In this document: positions 45,105 to 55,312 of the stretch, in pieces
Numbering within the stretch: the stretch's first letter is position 1
How the letters are laid out: every line of letters begins with the position of its first letter
Source: Crocinitomicaceae bacterium
GTDB lineage: Bacteria > Bacteroidota > Bacteroidia > Flavobacteriales_D > Crocinitomicaceae
NCBI GenBank assembly: GCA_029251865.1
Contig: JAQXCN010000060.1
Location: 1 to 64,000, forward strand
Reading direction: 5' to 3'
Length of the DNA stretch: 64,000 bases
Translations under genes and position numbers: made by a program
Notes under the pieces: model-generated
What the model saw: the letters and a program-made list of their open reading frames with translations, nothing else
Databases searched by the model: none
Told to the model about the DNA's origin: nothing

Positions 45105-45878
45105 ATGGACCCACGCCTTCAAGCTTTCGAGCGCCTTTTAAATATTATGGATGACCTTCGAGCGCAATGCCCCTGGGATCAAAAACAAACCCTAGCTTCT
45201 CTAAGAAACTTAACCATTGAAGAAACATATGAACTTGCAGATGCAATAACAAAAAATGATCTTCAAGAACTTAAAGGCGAAATCGGGGACTTACTTTTAC
45301 ACATGGTTTTTTATTGCAAAATTGCTTCAGAAAAAAATGCGTTCACAATTACAGATGCCCTAAACTCGGTATGCGAAAAACTTATTCATCGACATCCTCA
45401 CATTTATGGAGATATTAAAGTCGCTGATGAAGAAGAGGTTAAGAAAAATTGGGAAAAGTTAAAACTTAAAGAAGGTAAGAAATCTGTGCTTTCAGGAGTG
45501 CCTTCTTCTCTCCCTGCCCTCGTAAAAGCCACAAGGATTCAGGAAAAAGTAAAGGGTATTGGTTTTGAATGGAAAAATTCAGAAGATGTATGGTCAAAAG
45601 TAAAAGAGGAGTTAGAAGAGTTTGAATACGAAGTTGCTCAAAATTCGTCAGCACAGGAGGAGGAATTTGGAGATCTTATTTTTTCACTCGTCAATTACGC
45701 AAGATTTAAAAATATCTCTCCCGAATCCGCACTTTCCAAGACTAATCTGAAATTCATAACACGCTTTCAACTCATGGAGAAAATGATTCTTGAAAATGGG
45801 CAAAGTATTGCTGAGATGAATTTAGAGGCTATGGATGAGTTTTGGGAAAAGGCTAAGGATGTTTTAAAGAACAGATAA
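45105..45878 (+). CDS. mazG: Nucleoside triphosphate pyrophosphohydrolase
   Basis: A 257-residue all-alpha NTP pyrophosphatase that hydrolyses NTPs or dNTPs to monophosphates. There are two MazG domains. The first has CPWDQKQTLASLRNLTIEET near residues 22-41 and the EExxE/ExxD pattern in LKGEIGDLLLHMVFYCKIA. The second has VKEELEEFEYEV and EEEFGDLIFSLVNYARF near residue 183. Between them is VPSSLPALVKATRIQEK, the family linker. Its 3' end is six bases from the convergent moxR gene. Confidence 0.95.
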   Translation: MDPRLQAFERLLNIMDDLRAQCPWDQKQTLASLRNLTIEETYELADAITKNDLQELKGEIGDLLLHMVFYCKIASEKNAFTITDALNSVCEKLIHRHPHIYGDIKVADEEEVKKNWEKLKLKEGKKSVLSGVPSSLPALVKATRIQEKVKGIGFEWKNSEDVWSKVKEELEEFEYEVAQNSSAQEEEFGDLIFSLVNYARFKNISPESALSKTNLKFITRFQLMEKMILENGQSIAEMNLEAMDEFWEKAKDVLKNR

Positions 45879-45884
45879 TACCAC

Positions 45885-46838
45885 TTAAAGTAATTCCTCA
45901 ATAATGCGATCCATAGAGTAACCCTCAGCATCTGCACGATAATTGCGAACCAGTCTGTGACGGAGTATGGGTTTTGCAATAGCCTTGACATCCTCGATGT
46001 CTGGAGAATACTTACCTCTTAGCGCTGCATAACACTTTGCACCTACAATTAAGTATTGAGAGGCTCTTGGACCAGCACCCCATGTGATGTATTTTTCAGT
46101 TAACGGAGTGGTTTTGGAATTATCTAATCTCGTTTTTGCCACAAGAGAAACCGCATATTCTAAAACATTATCTGCTACAGGAATTCTTCGGATGAGATTT
46201 TGATAAGTAATAATTTGTTCTGTAGTCAAAATTACGTCTAATGACGCACTTTCATCTGATGTCGTTTTCTTAACGATCTCAAGCTCCTCCTCATATGTTG
46301 GATAATCAACCCAAACATTAAACATAAAACGGTCTAGCTGTGCTTCAGGCAATGGATATGTACCTTCCTGCTCAATAGGGTTTTGGGTTGCCAAAACGAA
46401 AAAAGGATTGGGCAACTTGTAAGTATTTCCTGCAGCAGTGACACTACCCTCTTGCATCGCTTCAAGCAATGCAGACTGAGTTTTCGGAGGTGTCCTATTG
46501 ATTTCATCAGCCAAAATAACATTTGAAAATATAGGGCCATTGATAAATTTAAAACCTTTATTCTCATCTAATATCTCAGAGCCAATAATATCTGAAGGCA
46601 TTAAGTCTGGTGTAAATTGAATTCTATTAAAACTCAGGCCAAGGGTCTGTGCTATCGTATTAACGAGAAGTGTTTTAGCCAAACCCGGCACGCCGACAAG
46701 AAGACAATGCGCACGAGATAAAATACTGATACATACTTGATTAATCACATCCTCTTGTCCAACAACCACTTTCGAAATCTCGGACTTTAAACGATTATAA
46801 TTTACAACGAGTTCATCTATTTTATCTTTGTCAGACAT
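45885..46838 (-). CDS. MoxR family AAA+ ATPase
   Basis: A 317-residue AAA+ protein; I choose ATG 46838 (MSDKDKIDELVVNYNRLKSE), since the extra 27 residues of the track ORF lie in the upstream gene and gap. Motifs are Walker A LLVGVPGLAKTLLVNTIAQ near residues 48-66, Walker B NVILADEINRTPPKTQSALL, EAMQEGSV and TQNPIEQEGTYPLPEAQLDR. MoxR proteins act as chaperones that assemble metal or VWA-domain partners. The VWA/DUF58 genes that usually follow are not here. It is four bases after a peptidyl-prolyl isomerase gene and closes the guaB operon. Confidence 0.92.
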   Translation of the reverse strand: MSDKDKIDELVVNYNRLKSEISKVVVGQEDVINQVCISILSRAHCLLVGVPGLAKTLLVNTIAQTLGLSFNRIQFTPDLMPSDIIGSEILDENKGFKFINGPIFSNVILADEINRTPPKTQSALLEAMQEGSVTAAGNTYKLPNPFFVLATQNPIEQEGTYPLPEAQLDRFMFNVWVDYPTYEEELEIVKKTTSDESASLDVILTTEQIITYQNLIRRIPVADNVLEYAVSLVAKTRLDNSKTTPLTEKYITWGAGPRASQYLIVGAKCYAALRGKYSPDIEDVKAIAKPILRHRLVRNYRADAEGYSMDRIIEELL

Positions 46839-46842
46839 ATAA

Positions 46843-48201
46843 TTATTTATTAGAAATAGGTAACCATTGATGCTTAAAATCACAATTCTGATATGACGCA
46901 TCAACGCGTATGAAGGCATTAAATATTTTAGAATCTACCCATTTGGATGTAGTTCTTTGCTTCTTGTCATTTTCAGCTGCTGCCTTAATCAATGCATAGT
47001 CATCATTTAAATTGGCCTGATGTGGTTCATAACGATCTCTAAGTCGAACAATTCGAATTCCTTGTTTGCGCTCAAAAATATCTACATAGAGATTTGGAGC
47101 CGTTATATCACCTTTTTCCATAGCATCTGTAAGCAGGTAAATTTGTTGATCAACCTGATTCAAGTCTTCCATGTCCCATGTTTGATCTCCCGTTATAGGA
47201 TTGGTTATTACACCCTGGTTTTGCATTGTTCTATCATCATTAGAATATTGCGTAACAGCCTCAGACCAAGTGATTTCATTTTGATTCAGTTTTTTATAGC
47301 AAGCCTCCATCTCAATGGATGCATCATTTATGGCGTCATTACTAAATTCTGGCATGTTTAATATATGTAAACATTCATAATCTTCACCCTTTCTAGAAAC
47401 CAACTTAATGATATGAAAACCATATTGAGTTTCAATAATCTCAGATACTTCACCCACTGAAAGGCGGAATACCGCAGCCTCGAATTGTGGCACCATCATC
47501 CCTTTCGAAGCTTGAATTTTACCACCTTGAGAACCGCTACCGGGATCATCAGAATGGATTCTTGCCATCGTTTCAAAGGATTTACCTTCAATAAGGATTT
47601 GGTTTTGAATATCCTCAAGTTCTTTAACAGCGCGTAATTTATCCTCTTTTGTTATTTCAGGATACATAACGATTTGCTGAAAGCTCAACTTCATATTGAT
47701 AAACGGGATACTATCTTTAGGAAGCATGTTGAAAAACGTGGATACCTCTTTTGGTGTAACAGATACGGCACTCGTAATGGTTCGTTCCATTTCTTGCGCT
47801 AGTATTTTATCCTTAATTACCGAACGGAATTCGTTTTTAATCTGAGCCGTGCTTTTTTCGTAGAAAGCCTCTAAAGCCTCTCTACCACCCATTTTGTTTT
47901 CAATGATTCTCAAGCGATTTTCCATTTCTGCATCAACTTGCTCGTCAGGAATAATGATACTGTCTAGCTTGGCTTGATTTACAAGTAATTCTTGTATCAT
48001 TAGTTGTTCAAGAACAGTACATGAAAAATTAAAATTAACGTCTAATTCAGACTGCTTTGCCTGAAGCTGCTGTTGTTCTAAATCGGATAAGAGAATGATA
48101 TTGTCACCGACTTGCGCAACAACCTTATTAACAAGTTTCCCTGGTTGTGCATTGGCATTTAAACAAACAAATAAAAAGAAAGAAAGAAATAATCTATTCA
48201 T
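46843..48201 (-). CDS. SurA-like periplasmic peptidyl-prolyl isomerase/chaperone
   Basis: A 452-residue exported protein with a signal peptide ending at NANAQP. It has an N-terminal SurA-type region ([21 protein letters not shown]), then a parvulin domain ([21 protein letters not shown] and [18 protein letters not shown] near residues 200-260). A second, weaker parvulin region follows near residue 300. It would help outer-membrane proteins fold. It overlaps the upstream PpiC gene by eight bases and belongs to the guaB-ppiC-surA-moxR operon. Confidence 0.92.
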   Translation of the reverse strand: MNRLFLSFFLFVCLNANAQPGKLVNKVVAQVGDNIILLSDLEQQQLQAKQSELDVNFNFSCTVLEQLMIQELLVNQAKLDSIIIPDEQVDAEMENRLRIIENKMGGREALEAFYEKSTAQIKNEFRSVIKDKILAQEMERTITSAVSVTPKEVSTFFNMLPKDSIPFINMKLSFQQIVMYPEITKEDKLRAVKELEDIQNQILIEGKSFETMARIHSDDPGSGSQGGKIQASKGMMVPQFEAAVFRLSVGEVSEIIETQYGFHIIKLVSRKGEDYECLHILNMPEFSNDAINDASIEMEACYKKLNQNEITWSEAVTQYSNDDRTMQNQGVITNPITGDQTWDMEDLNQVDQQIYLLTDAMEKGDITAPNLYVDIFERKQGIRIVRLRDRYEPHQANLNDDYALIKAAAENDKKQRTTSKWVDSKIFNAFIRVDASYQNCDFKHQWLPISNK

Positions 48202-50152
48202 TCGTCCCCAAATTATAAAGAACGTTATCGTAAATCCTTACTGGATATTTTTCAACAAGTTCTTTCATCCAATATTTTTCTAAATGGTTCTGATAATCAG
48301 AGATTACAGCACCTTTAATTTCTTTAAGTTCTTTCGGCATTGACGGAAGCGCTTCATTTACAACTACAACATAGTACTTGTCTTCAAATTCATACCCTTC
48401 ATTTCGCCCTGTGTTAAAACTCCTACCTTTTAAATAGGGTATGGATTTCTGGATATACTTGTTCATCTTAACATCTAAGTTCAGTTCAGATTCTTTGTTA
48501 ATAGCTTCCAAAATCACCTTACTATTGTTTTTCTTCTTTTTAAGCATTTTGTATACACGTTGGGAAACGTCGACAGATGCGCAGATAAAAATTGTCGCAT
48601 CGATGCGGTCTGGCCACATATACTTTGTCTTTTGCGTTTCGTAATATGCTTTCAAACCTGTAGTGTCCTTTACCGCTTTATTCCAAACCTTATCCGACAT
48701 TACTTCATACAAGATTATACCATCGTGATACTCCTGCACAAGCGCTTTATATTCTGGATATTTTGATGCCAACTTTGATTCTTCGTATGCCAAGACGCCC
48801 TTTTTCACCCAGGCTTTGTATTGTGAATCGACAATGTCTTGAAAGGATTTCCCTCTTCCATTTCTAAATGTCCTTCGAAGGTGATCTGTGAAATCCGTTT
48901 GACGGTAACTCCTGTCACCAATCGTAAAAAGAACATTATCAATCTTCAAGCTATCATCCGTCCAATTTCCTATAAAAAATGAAGAATCAAGATTTTCTAC
49001 AAACCAATCTAAATATTGCTTCTCGCCTTCTTCAAATCCGTATTTTGCCTTGAGCTTCGTCACAAAAACATCCTGTGTTTTTTTTGATCTTTCATCCTTA
49101 TTCACACGCTTTTGCAGCTCTTTTTTCATATCATTAAAAGAACGTAAATCATTCCATTCCAATCTGCGAATAATATGGTAGCCGTAATCAGTTTTAATAG
49201 GTTTAGAAATTGCACCATCAGTTTGAATTGAGAAAGCAGCATCCTCAAAAATAGGAACCATTCTTTGAGAAGTTCCTGAACCAAATAATGGAAGCTCGCC
49301 ACTTTTTCTTGAAGATGAAGGATCATCCGAATATTTTGCCACCATATTCTTCCACTTTTTATCCGTTAAAGAATCTTGCAACAGGGCATAAATTTCATTT
49401 ATCTTTCTCTCAGCACTTTTTTGTTCTTCTTCGGAAGATTCTGACGGCGATGAAATCATTAAGTGTGCACACTTCGTAGTACCTCTTGCCGGTCTTCGAT
49501 CAGTAACCGAAAGAATGTGATAACCAAACTTTGTTCTAAAAGGCATAGAAACAGACCCAACATCAGTTGTGTAAGCCATTTCTTCAAAAGAATAAAGCAT
49601 TTGAAAAGCTGTGAAGAATCCTAAATCCACGGCATTCCCTTCTGTTCCATTTTTTGACCTCGCCACGATTTCAAAATCTTCACCATCGATAATGCGCTTT
49701 CTAAGTCCCAATAATCTATTATATGCTTTTGCTGTATCTTCAACTTTTGCATTTGGTTTTAAACGAATCAGAATGTGAGAAGCTCGTACCTCTGTCTTCA
49801 ACCGATTATAGGCTTGAGCAACCATTGCCTTGTTTTCTATACTGTCAATTAAATAAGGCAGAGCAAGCTGTTTTCTATATCCTTCAAGTTCTTTTTTTAG
49901 CTTTGGAACAGTATCGTATCCTAACGCCTCTGCTTCTGCTACCTTTAACTTAAACTTCGTGAAGAGTTCCATATACTCATCGAGGGAGGCTTTATCATAT
50001 TTAGGAGCGTCATTGTTTTTGAGATAAATCTGTAAAAACTCACTTTTTGTGACTTTTTGACCGTTTATTTCCATTACTACCTCTTCTTGAGCATTAATGT
50101 TAGATAGTAAAAGAAGAAGGGTTGAAAAAAGAAGAATTGTTTTGTTTAGCAT
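48194..50152 (-). CDS. Periplasmic peptidyl-prolyl isomerase with two parvulin domains
   Basis: A 652-residue exported protein; I choose ATG 50152 ([23 protein letters not shown]), which gives a clear signal peptide; the track ORF adds 27 residues from the gap and guaB. It has an N-terminal SurA-like region and two parvulin domains, near residues 120-225 ([32 protein letters not shown]) and 230-350 ([28 protein letters not shown]). A long C-terminal region has no motif I recognise. It is thirteen bases from guaB. Confidence 0.9.
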   Translation of the reverse strand: MLNKTILLFSTLLLLLSNINAQEEVVMEINGQKVTKSEFLQIYLKNNDAPKYDKASLDEYMELFTKFKLKVAEAEALGYDTVPKLKKELEGYRKQLALPYLIDSIENKAMVAQAYNRLKTEVRASHILIRLKPNAKVEDTAKAYNRLLGLRKRIIDGEDFEIVARSKNGTEGNAVDLGFFTAFQMLYSFEEMAYTTDVGSVSMPFRTKFGYHILSVTDRRPARGTTKCAHLMISSPSESSEEEQKSAERKINEIYALLQDSLTDKKWKNMVAKYSDDPSSSRKSGELPLFGSGTSQRMVPIFEDAAFSIQTDGAISKPIKTDYGYHIIRRLEWNDLRSFNDMKKELQKRVNKDERSKKTQDVFVTKLKAKYGFEEGEKQYLDWFVENLDSSFFIGNWTDDSLKIDNVLFTIGDRSYRQTDFTDHLRRTFRNGRGKSFQDIVDSQYKAWVKKGVLAYEESKLASKYPEYKALVQEYHDGIILYEVMSDKVWNKAVKDTTGLKAYYETQKTKYMWPDRIDATIFICASVDVSQRVYKMLKKKKNNSKVILEAINKESELNLDVKMNKYIQKSIPYLKGRSFNTGRNEGYEFEDKYYVVVVNEALPSMPKELKEIKGAVISDYQNHLEKYWMKELVEKYPVRIYDNVLYNLGTNE

Positions 50153-50165
50153 TTTAATGAGTTTA

Positions 50166-51638
50166 TTATTTGATACTATAATTGGGAGCCTCTCTTGTAA
50201 TCGAAACATCATGAGGGTGAGATTCTCGAACACCCGCTGAGGTGATCCTTACAAATTTTGAGCCTTTTAATTTATTTACTGTAGGTGAACCACAATACCC
50301 CATACCTGCACGAATCCCACCAATAACCTGATACATTACCTCCGAAAGCTTTCCTTTATAAGGAACTCTACCAGAAATGCCTTCGGGTACTAATTTTTTC
50401 ACATCATCCTCTGCATCTTGAAAATATCGATCTTTCGACCCCTGTTGCATGGCCTCTATGGATCCCATCCCACGATAGGACTTGAACTTACGTCCCTCAT
50501 ATATTATGGTTTCTCCGGGAGATTCTTCTACTCCAGCGAACATAGACCCAAGCATAACAGAATCAGCTCCGGCCGCCAATGCTTTTACAATGTCGCCAGT
50601 GTAACGAATACCGCCATCTGCAATAACAGGAACACCAGAACCTTCGATAGCGTTAGCCACTTCATTCACTGCAGTTAGCTGAGGAACTCCAACTCCAGCA
50701 ATGATTCTCGTAGTACAAATAGAACCAGGACCGATACCAACTTTTACGGCATCTGCTCCCGCATCAACTAAATATTTAGCAGCCTCTGGTGAGGCAATAT
50801 TACCGACAACAACATCAAGTTCTGGGAATTTAGACTTTACTTCTTTCAGTTTAGTCACTACTCCTTTTGTATGACCATGTGCCGTATCAATTACTATCGC
50901 ATCAACTCCAGCATCAACCAATTTTTCTACACGCTGAATCGTATCGTCAGTTACACCAACAGCAGCGGCAACTCGCAAACGTCCAAGATTATCTTTACAT
51001 GACGTAGGATGTTCCTTAACCTTTATAATATCTCGGTATGTTATCAATCCAATTAACCGGTTAGATGCATCTATAACAGGTAATTTTTCAATTCTATTTT
51101 CTTGCAAGATTACTTCTGCATCGCTAAGTGATATCGATTCGAGCGTCGTAATTAGGTTTTTAGAAGTCATAACCTCTCTAATAGGGCGTTGAATATTTTT
51201 TTCAAATCGTAAGTCCCTATTCGTTACAATACCAATCAGTTTTTTGTCGCCATCAACAACAGGTATTCCACCAATGCTATTTTCCTTCATAAGAAGCAAT
51301 GCATCACTAACGACTGCGTTTTGATCCAATGTAATAGGATCTATAATCATACCACTCTCAGATCTTTTTACCTTACGAACATTTTTAGCTTGGTCTTCAA
51401 TAGACATGTTTTTGTGAACCACACCTATGCCGCCTTGTTGTGCAATAGCTATTGCCATGTTCGCCTCTGTTACAGTATCCATTGCTGCAGATACGATTGG
51501 CGTATTCAACTGAATATTTCTTGAAAATAAACTTTTCAGTTGAACCTCACGGGGCAAGACCTCTGAATATGATGGAACAAGGAGCACATCATCATAGGTT
51601 AAACCTTCCTGAATTTCTGATAAATTTTTTAGAGACAT
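50166..51638 (-). CDS. guaB: Inosine-5'-monophosphate dehydrogenase
   Basis: A 490-residue enzyme that oxidises IMP to XMP with NAD, the committed step to GTP. I use ATG 51638 ([26 protein letters not shown]); the track start 32 codons upstream is not supported. Two CBS motifs lie at about residues 100-215 ([20 protein letters not shown] and [20 protein letters not shown]). The catalytic Cys loop is [20 protein letters not shown] near residue 303, and the flap has [11 protein letters not shown]. The promoter box TAAATTTG is 31 bases upstream. Confidence 0.97.
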   Translation of the reverse strand: MSLKNLSEIQEGLTYDDVLLVPSYSEVLPREVQLKSLFSRNIQLNTPIVSAAMDTVTEANMAIAIAQQGGIGVVHKNMSIEDQAKNVRKVKRSESGMIIDPITLDQNAVVSDALLLMKENSIGGIPVVDGDKKLIGIVTNRDLRFEKNIQRPIREVMTSKNLITTLESISLSDAEVILQENRIEKLPVIDASNRLIGLITYRDIIKVKEHPTSCKDNLGRLRVAAAVGVTDDTIQRVEKLVDAGVDAIVIDTAHGHTKGVVTKLKEVKSKFPELDVVVGNIASPEAAKYLVDAGADAVKVGIGPGSICTTRIIAGVGVPQLTAVNEVANAIEGSGVPVIADGGIRYTGDIVKALAAGADSVMLGSMFAGVEESPGETIIYEGRKFKSYRGMGSIEAMQQGSKDRYFQDAEDDVKKLVPEGISGRVPYKGKLSEVMYQVIGGIRAGMGYCGSPTVNKLKGSKFVRITSAGVRESHPHDVSITREAPNYSIK

Positions 51639-51668
51639 AATGAACCTATTAGTGAAAATAAATTCTTG

Positions 51669-51676
51669 CAAATTTA
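51669..51676 (-). promoter_or_regulatory. Candidate -7 box for the guaB operon
   Basis: TAAATTTG on the minus strand matches TAnnTTTG exactly, 31 bases before the guaB ATG, in the 135-base divergent gap. A properly spaced TTG is not evident. Confidence 0.45.
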
Positions 51677-51773
51677 GAAAAAAAAGACTTGACATAAGAA
51701 TTAACCATAGATTACTAATGTTAATATTCTGCAATTTTTTGAATCAGAACCATTATTTCTGAAAACTTGCCTT

Positions 51774-52418
51774 GTGAAAAAAGGAATCCATGTCTTTTGC
51801 TGCTTTTTCTTTGTAATGTTTTGGGCAACATGCTTTGCACAACGTCAAGACATTGACACCTCTCGCATGCTGCAGCTTTCAGGCGTAGTCGTTTCAGAGC
51901 AAGACCTCACTCCAATGCCTTATATTACGGTTTACGATAAATCCATAGGACGTGGTGTAATTGCAGACTACTATGGCTATTTCTCCACGGTTTCTTTTCC
52001 AGGTGACACCTTGTTTTTTTCCTATTATGGATACAAGACTTCAACCTATATTGTTCCTGATTCACTCGATGAAAATAGATACAGTATTATTCACATGCTT
52101 CAACAAGACACGATAAATCTTCCTGAAGTCACGGTATACCCATGGCCTTCAAAAGAGGACTTCGCTAAATTTTTTGTAGAAATGAAACCATATGACGATG
52201 CCATAAGACGTGCTCAAAGAGAATTGTCCGGAGAGTCACTTGCCTTCGTTGCAGCAAGGCTAGATGCAGACGCCTCGCTCGCAAGCGGTCTTGTTGCCAA
52301 TCAGAGGTATACCAAATTATATACGAACGGACAACTTCCTGGGAATAATTTACTCAACCCCTATTCCTGGGCGAAGCTCATAAAGGATTGGAAAGAAGGA
52401 AAACTCAAAAAAGAGTAA
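51774..52418 (+). CDS. Exported CarboxypepD_reg-like domain protein
   Basis: A 214-residue protein starting at GTG 51774, with a signal peptide (HVFCCFFFVMFWATCFAQ). Residues ~35-110 form a CarboxypepD_reg-like (peptidase-associated, transthyretin-like) domain: MLQLSGVVVSEQDLTPMPYI, TVYDKSIGRGVIADYYGYFS and FFSYYGYKTSTYIVP. The domain is followed by LPEVTVYPWPSKEDFAKFF. In Bacteroidota this domain occurs in many outer-membrane transporters and small envelope proteins; the free-standing version has no known function. It ends one base from the convergent HD gene. Confidence 0.82.
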   Translation: MKKGIHVFCCFFFVMFWATCFAQRQDIDTSRMLQLSGVVVSEQDLTPMPYITVYDKSIGRGVIADYYGYFSTVSFPGDTLFFSYYGYKTSTYIVPDSLDENRYSIIHMLQQDTINLPEVTVYPWPSKEDFAKFFVEMKPYDDAIRRAQRELSGESLAFVAARLDADASLASGLVANQRYTKLYTNGQLPGNNLLNPYSWAKLIKDWKEGKLKKE

Positions 52419-52419
52419 A

Positions 52420-53658
52420 TCAACGCGGATAGCACAAGAAATACTTCTCAACCGGTTTGGCTAGAGCGGATATATTTAAATTATCTGAAGCCTCGGATAA
52501 ATCAACAACATCACCAGACTTAAGTAGCAAGTTGATATTTTGAAACTTTTGATTATACGCTTTATTGACGAGCTTATCCGAAAACACTAGAAAATTCAAA
52601 TCCATATCTTTGTATAGATCAGTCGCTAACAGTTTCGCTTTAACATTGGCAATATCATTATCCGAAAATGGCTTTTTAGATATCTCAATCTGGAAGAGTT
52701 GTCTGTTGACAATTGACGAAGAAAGAAAATTAAGGGTTGCGTCATTGTGCTTGGACCAAACTTTTAGACTTTGTAAGATATCATAGTCATCAAGCAAAGC
52801 GAAATTCTCAAGAACATCTTCATTATTTTCAAAATCTTCTTTTGAGACATCTTTATTTAGAAAAAAAGACAAGGCAGGACTGCTAAACATCTCAATTTTT
52901 TTACGAGTCAACCATTTTGCCCTTCTCAATGCATAAATTAGCATATACTCTGCTGCAACAACTGTTTTGTGAAGATACACTTGCCAATACATTAGTCTGC
53001 GCGCTACGATAAATTTCTCGACTGAATAAATTCCCTTTTCCTCAATTACCAATTGACCTTTATACACAGCCAGCATCTCGATTAGACGTTCGCTTCCAAT
53101 AATACCTTCACTCACACCGGAAAAGAAGCTATCACGATTTAAATAATCTAGACGATCCATATCGAGTTGACTTGAAACAAGTTGATGCAAGAATGGCTTT
53201 TCATGTTTATCTTCGAAAATTCTTAAAGCTAGTCTTAAGTCAGGGCCAAATGTTCGTTCCAAGCTCTTTATAAAATAGGCTGAAATATCCTCGTGATTGA
53301 CAGATTTTACTATGTCAAATTCTAGGGCGTGACTGAATGGACCGTGTCCAATATCGTGCAATAATATTGCAAGTAGCACCGCTCTTTTCTCCTCATCACT
53401 TATTAGGCAGCCCTTTTTTTGAAGGACCCTTAAAGCTTTACCCATGAGATGCATTGCACCAACAACATGCTGGAAACGCGTGTGAACAGCTCCGGGATAA
53501 ACGAGATGACTTAATCCAAGTTGAGAAATCCTACGCAACCTTTGCAAATATGGATGTTCGATTACATCAAAAATAAATTCATCAGGAATCGAAATAAAAC
53601 CATAGATTGGGTCGTTAATGATTTTCTTCTTGTTGTTTCGATTTCGATTCGCTTGCAA
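52420..53658 (-). CDS. HD domain-containing phosphohydrolase (SAMHD1/dGTPase-like)
   Basis: A 412-residue HD-superfamily enzyme. It starts at TTG 53658 (IINDPIYGFISIPDEFIFDVI), followed by RRISQLGLSHLVYPGAVHTRFQHVVGAMHLM, where H..R..H begins the HD signature. The HD pair is in LLAILLHDIGHGPFSHALE near residue 100, with DMDRLDYLNRDSFFSG near residue 180. This is the pattern of the YdhJ/SAMHD1-like group, which acts on deoxynucleoside triphosphates or similar phosphates. The substrate is unknown. It is 41 bases from divergent porX. Confidence 0.9.
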   Translation of the reverse strand: MQANRNRNNKKKIINDPIYGFISIPDEFIFDVIEHPYLQRLRRISQLGLSHLVYPGAVHTRFQHVVGAMHLMGKALRVLQKKGCLISDEEKRAVLLAILLHDIGHGPFSHALEFDIVKSVNHEDISAYFIKSLERTFGPDLRLALRIFEDKHEKPFLHQLVSSQLDMDRLDYLNRDSFFSGVSEGIIGSERLIEMLAVYKGQLVIEEKGIYSVEKFIVARRLMYWQVYLHKTVVAAEYMLIYALRRAKWLTRKKIEMFSSPALSFFLNKDVSKEDFENNEDVLENFALLDDYDILQSLKVWSKHNDATLNFLSSSIVNRQLFQIEISKKPFSDNDIANVKAKLLATDLYKDMDLNFLVFSDKLVNKAYNQKFQNINLLLKSGDVVDLSEASDNLNISALAKPVEKYFLCYPR

Positions 53659-53699
53659 ATGTTTACTTTTAATAATTACCTCAAAAATAACGTAAAAGA

Positions 53700-55253
53700 A
53701 TGACTAATTCAGGAAATATACTTTGGGCAGATGATGAAATAGACCTTCTAAAACCACATATATTATTTTTAGAATCAAAGGGCTACACCGTTCAGGGGGT
53801 GACAAATGGTCTTGATGCACTTGAAAAAGTGCAAGAATCATTTTTTGATATCGTTTTTTTAGATGAGAATATGCCCGGTCTCTCAGGACTTGATACACTT
53901 ACTCGTATTAAAGAAATCAAACCCAACCTTCCTGTTGTTATGATTACAAAAAGTGAGGAGGAACATATTATGGAAGATGCCATCGGTTCGAAAATCGCAG
54001 ATTATTTGATTAAACCCGTAAATCAAAATCAGATATTAATTAGTCTTAAGAAAAACCTTCAAGCCAGGCAACTGGTAAGCGATAAAACAAGTTTGAATTA
54101 CCGACAAGAATTTCGTCAACTTGGCATGCAATTGAGCAATAGATTGAATACGGAAGAATGGAAAGAAATGTACGCGAAGTTGGTATACTGGGAATTACAA
54201 CTTGATAAGATAGAGGACTCTGGCATGAGTGAAATCTTTGAAATGCAAAAAAAAGAGGCCAACCAACTTTTTTGTGGTTTTATAGAGAATAATTATCTAA
54301 ACTGGCTTAACGGGGTCGAGGAATCTCCCCTTTTTATTCATAATATGATAAAAGATAGGATCCTAAAGGAACAAATTGAAACCAAAACACTTGTCTTAGT
54401 CATTGACAATTTACGCTATGACCAATGGAAAGTATTAGAACCTGTATTCAATAAGTATTTTGTTAAAGAACACGAAGAAATTGCATTTAGTATTCTACCA
54501 ACAGCAACACAATATGCACGTAATTCATTTTTTGCGGGACTTATGCCATCAGAAATTTCTAAAAAGTACCCTCAATTTTGGAAAAACGAAGAGGACGAAG
54601 GAAGCAAGAACTTATATGAAAAAGAGCTTCTTGAAACCAATCTCAAACGTTTAGGAAAATCTGATTTAAGATGGTCTTACAATAAAATCACAAATGTAAA
54701 AGCCGGTAAAAAGCTTGTCGAGCAATTTCATAAACTCAAAGAAAATGATGTGAATTTCCTTGTATATAACTTCGTGGATATGCTCTCCCATGCCCGCACT
54801 GAAATGGAGGTTATTCGCGAACTTGCAGATGATGAATCAGCATATCGCTCACTAACAATATCATGGCTCGAACATTCACCATTACTAGATGTTATTAAAC
54901 AAGCCGCTGATGAGAAAATGAAATTAGTAATAACAACCGACCATGGTACAATTAAGGTGAATCAACCTGTTAAAATAGCAGGTGAGCGAAATACAAATAC
55001 TAACCTTAGATACAAAGTTGGAAGAGGATTAGGTTATAAAGAAAAAGATGTCTTTGTGGTTAAAAATCCGCAGGATGGCTTCTTACCTAAACAGAAAATG
55101 TCAAGTGAATTTGTTTTTGCGAGAGAACAGGACTTTTTTGTTTATCCGAATAATTACAATCACTTCGTAAATTATTACGGAAACACCTTTCAACACGGCG
55201 GTATTTCACTGGAAGAAATATTAATACCATATATAGAAATGATCGCAAAATAA
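53700..55253 (+). CDS. porX: PorX-type response regulator with PglZ domain (type IX secretion regulator)
   Basis: A 517-residue two-part protein. The receiver domain (residues 1-~120) has the acidic pocket ADDEID, phosphoacceptor Asp55 in FLDENMPGLSG, and the lysine of YLIKPVNQ near residue 105. From ~200 on there is a PglZ domain of the alkaline-phosphatase superfamily (LVLVIDNLRYDQW near residue 230, NFVDMLSHARTEME, VITTDHGTIKVNQP). PorX works with the PorY sensor and regulates type IX secretion in Bacteroidota. No por/gld secretion genes are in the window. It is divergent from the HD gene. Confidence 0.95.
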   Translation: MTNSGNILWADDEIDLLKPHILFLESKGYTVQGVTNGLDALEKVQESFFDIVFLDENMPGLSGLDTLTRIKEIKPNLPVVMITKSEEEHIMEDAIGSKIADYLIKPVNQNQILISLKKNLQARQLVSDKTSLNYRQEFRQLGMQLSNRLNTEEWKEMYAKLVYWELQLDKIEDSGMSEIFEMQKKEANQLFCGFIENNYLNWLNGVEESPLFIHNMIKDRILKEQIETKTLVLVIDNLRYDQWKVLEPVFNKYFVKEHEEIAFSILPTATQYARNSFFAGLMPSEISKKYPQFWKNEEDEGSKNLYEKELLETNLKRLGKSDLRWSYNKITNVKAGKKLVEQFHKLKENDVNFLVYNFVDMLSHARTEMEVIRELADDESAYRSLTISWLEHSPLLDVIKQAADEKMKLVITTDHGTIKVNQPVKIAGERNTNTNLRYKVGRGLGYKEKDVFVVKNPQDGFLPKQKMSSEFVFAREQDFFVYPNNYNHFVNYYGNTFQHGGISLEEILIPYIEMIAK

Positions 55254-55288
55254 ATGGCCCTCTGTGGAGGGAATCTGTTTGCTTTGCT

Positions 55289-55296
55289 TAATTTTG
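55289..55296 (+). promoter_or_regulatory. Candidate -7 box for sufS-sufE-sufT
   Basis: TAATTTTG, an exact TAnnTTTG match, lies 17 bases before the sufS ATG in a 59-base gap. A GC-rich 5-bp hairpin (CCCTC/GAGGG, 55258-55271), just after the porX stop, could terminate porX transcription. The -33 TTG is not clearly placed. Confidence 0.45.
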
Positions 55297-55312
55297 TAAA
55301 AGTTCGTAAAGA

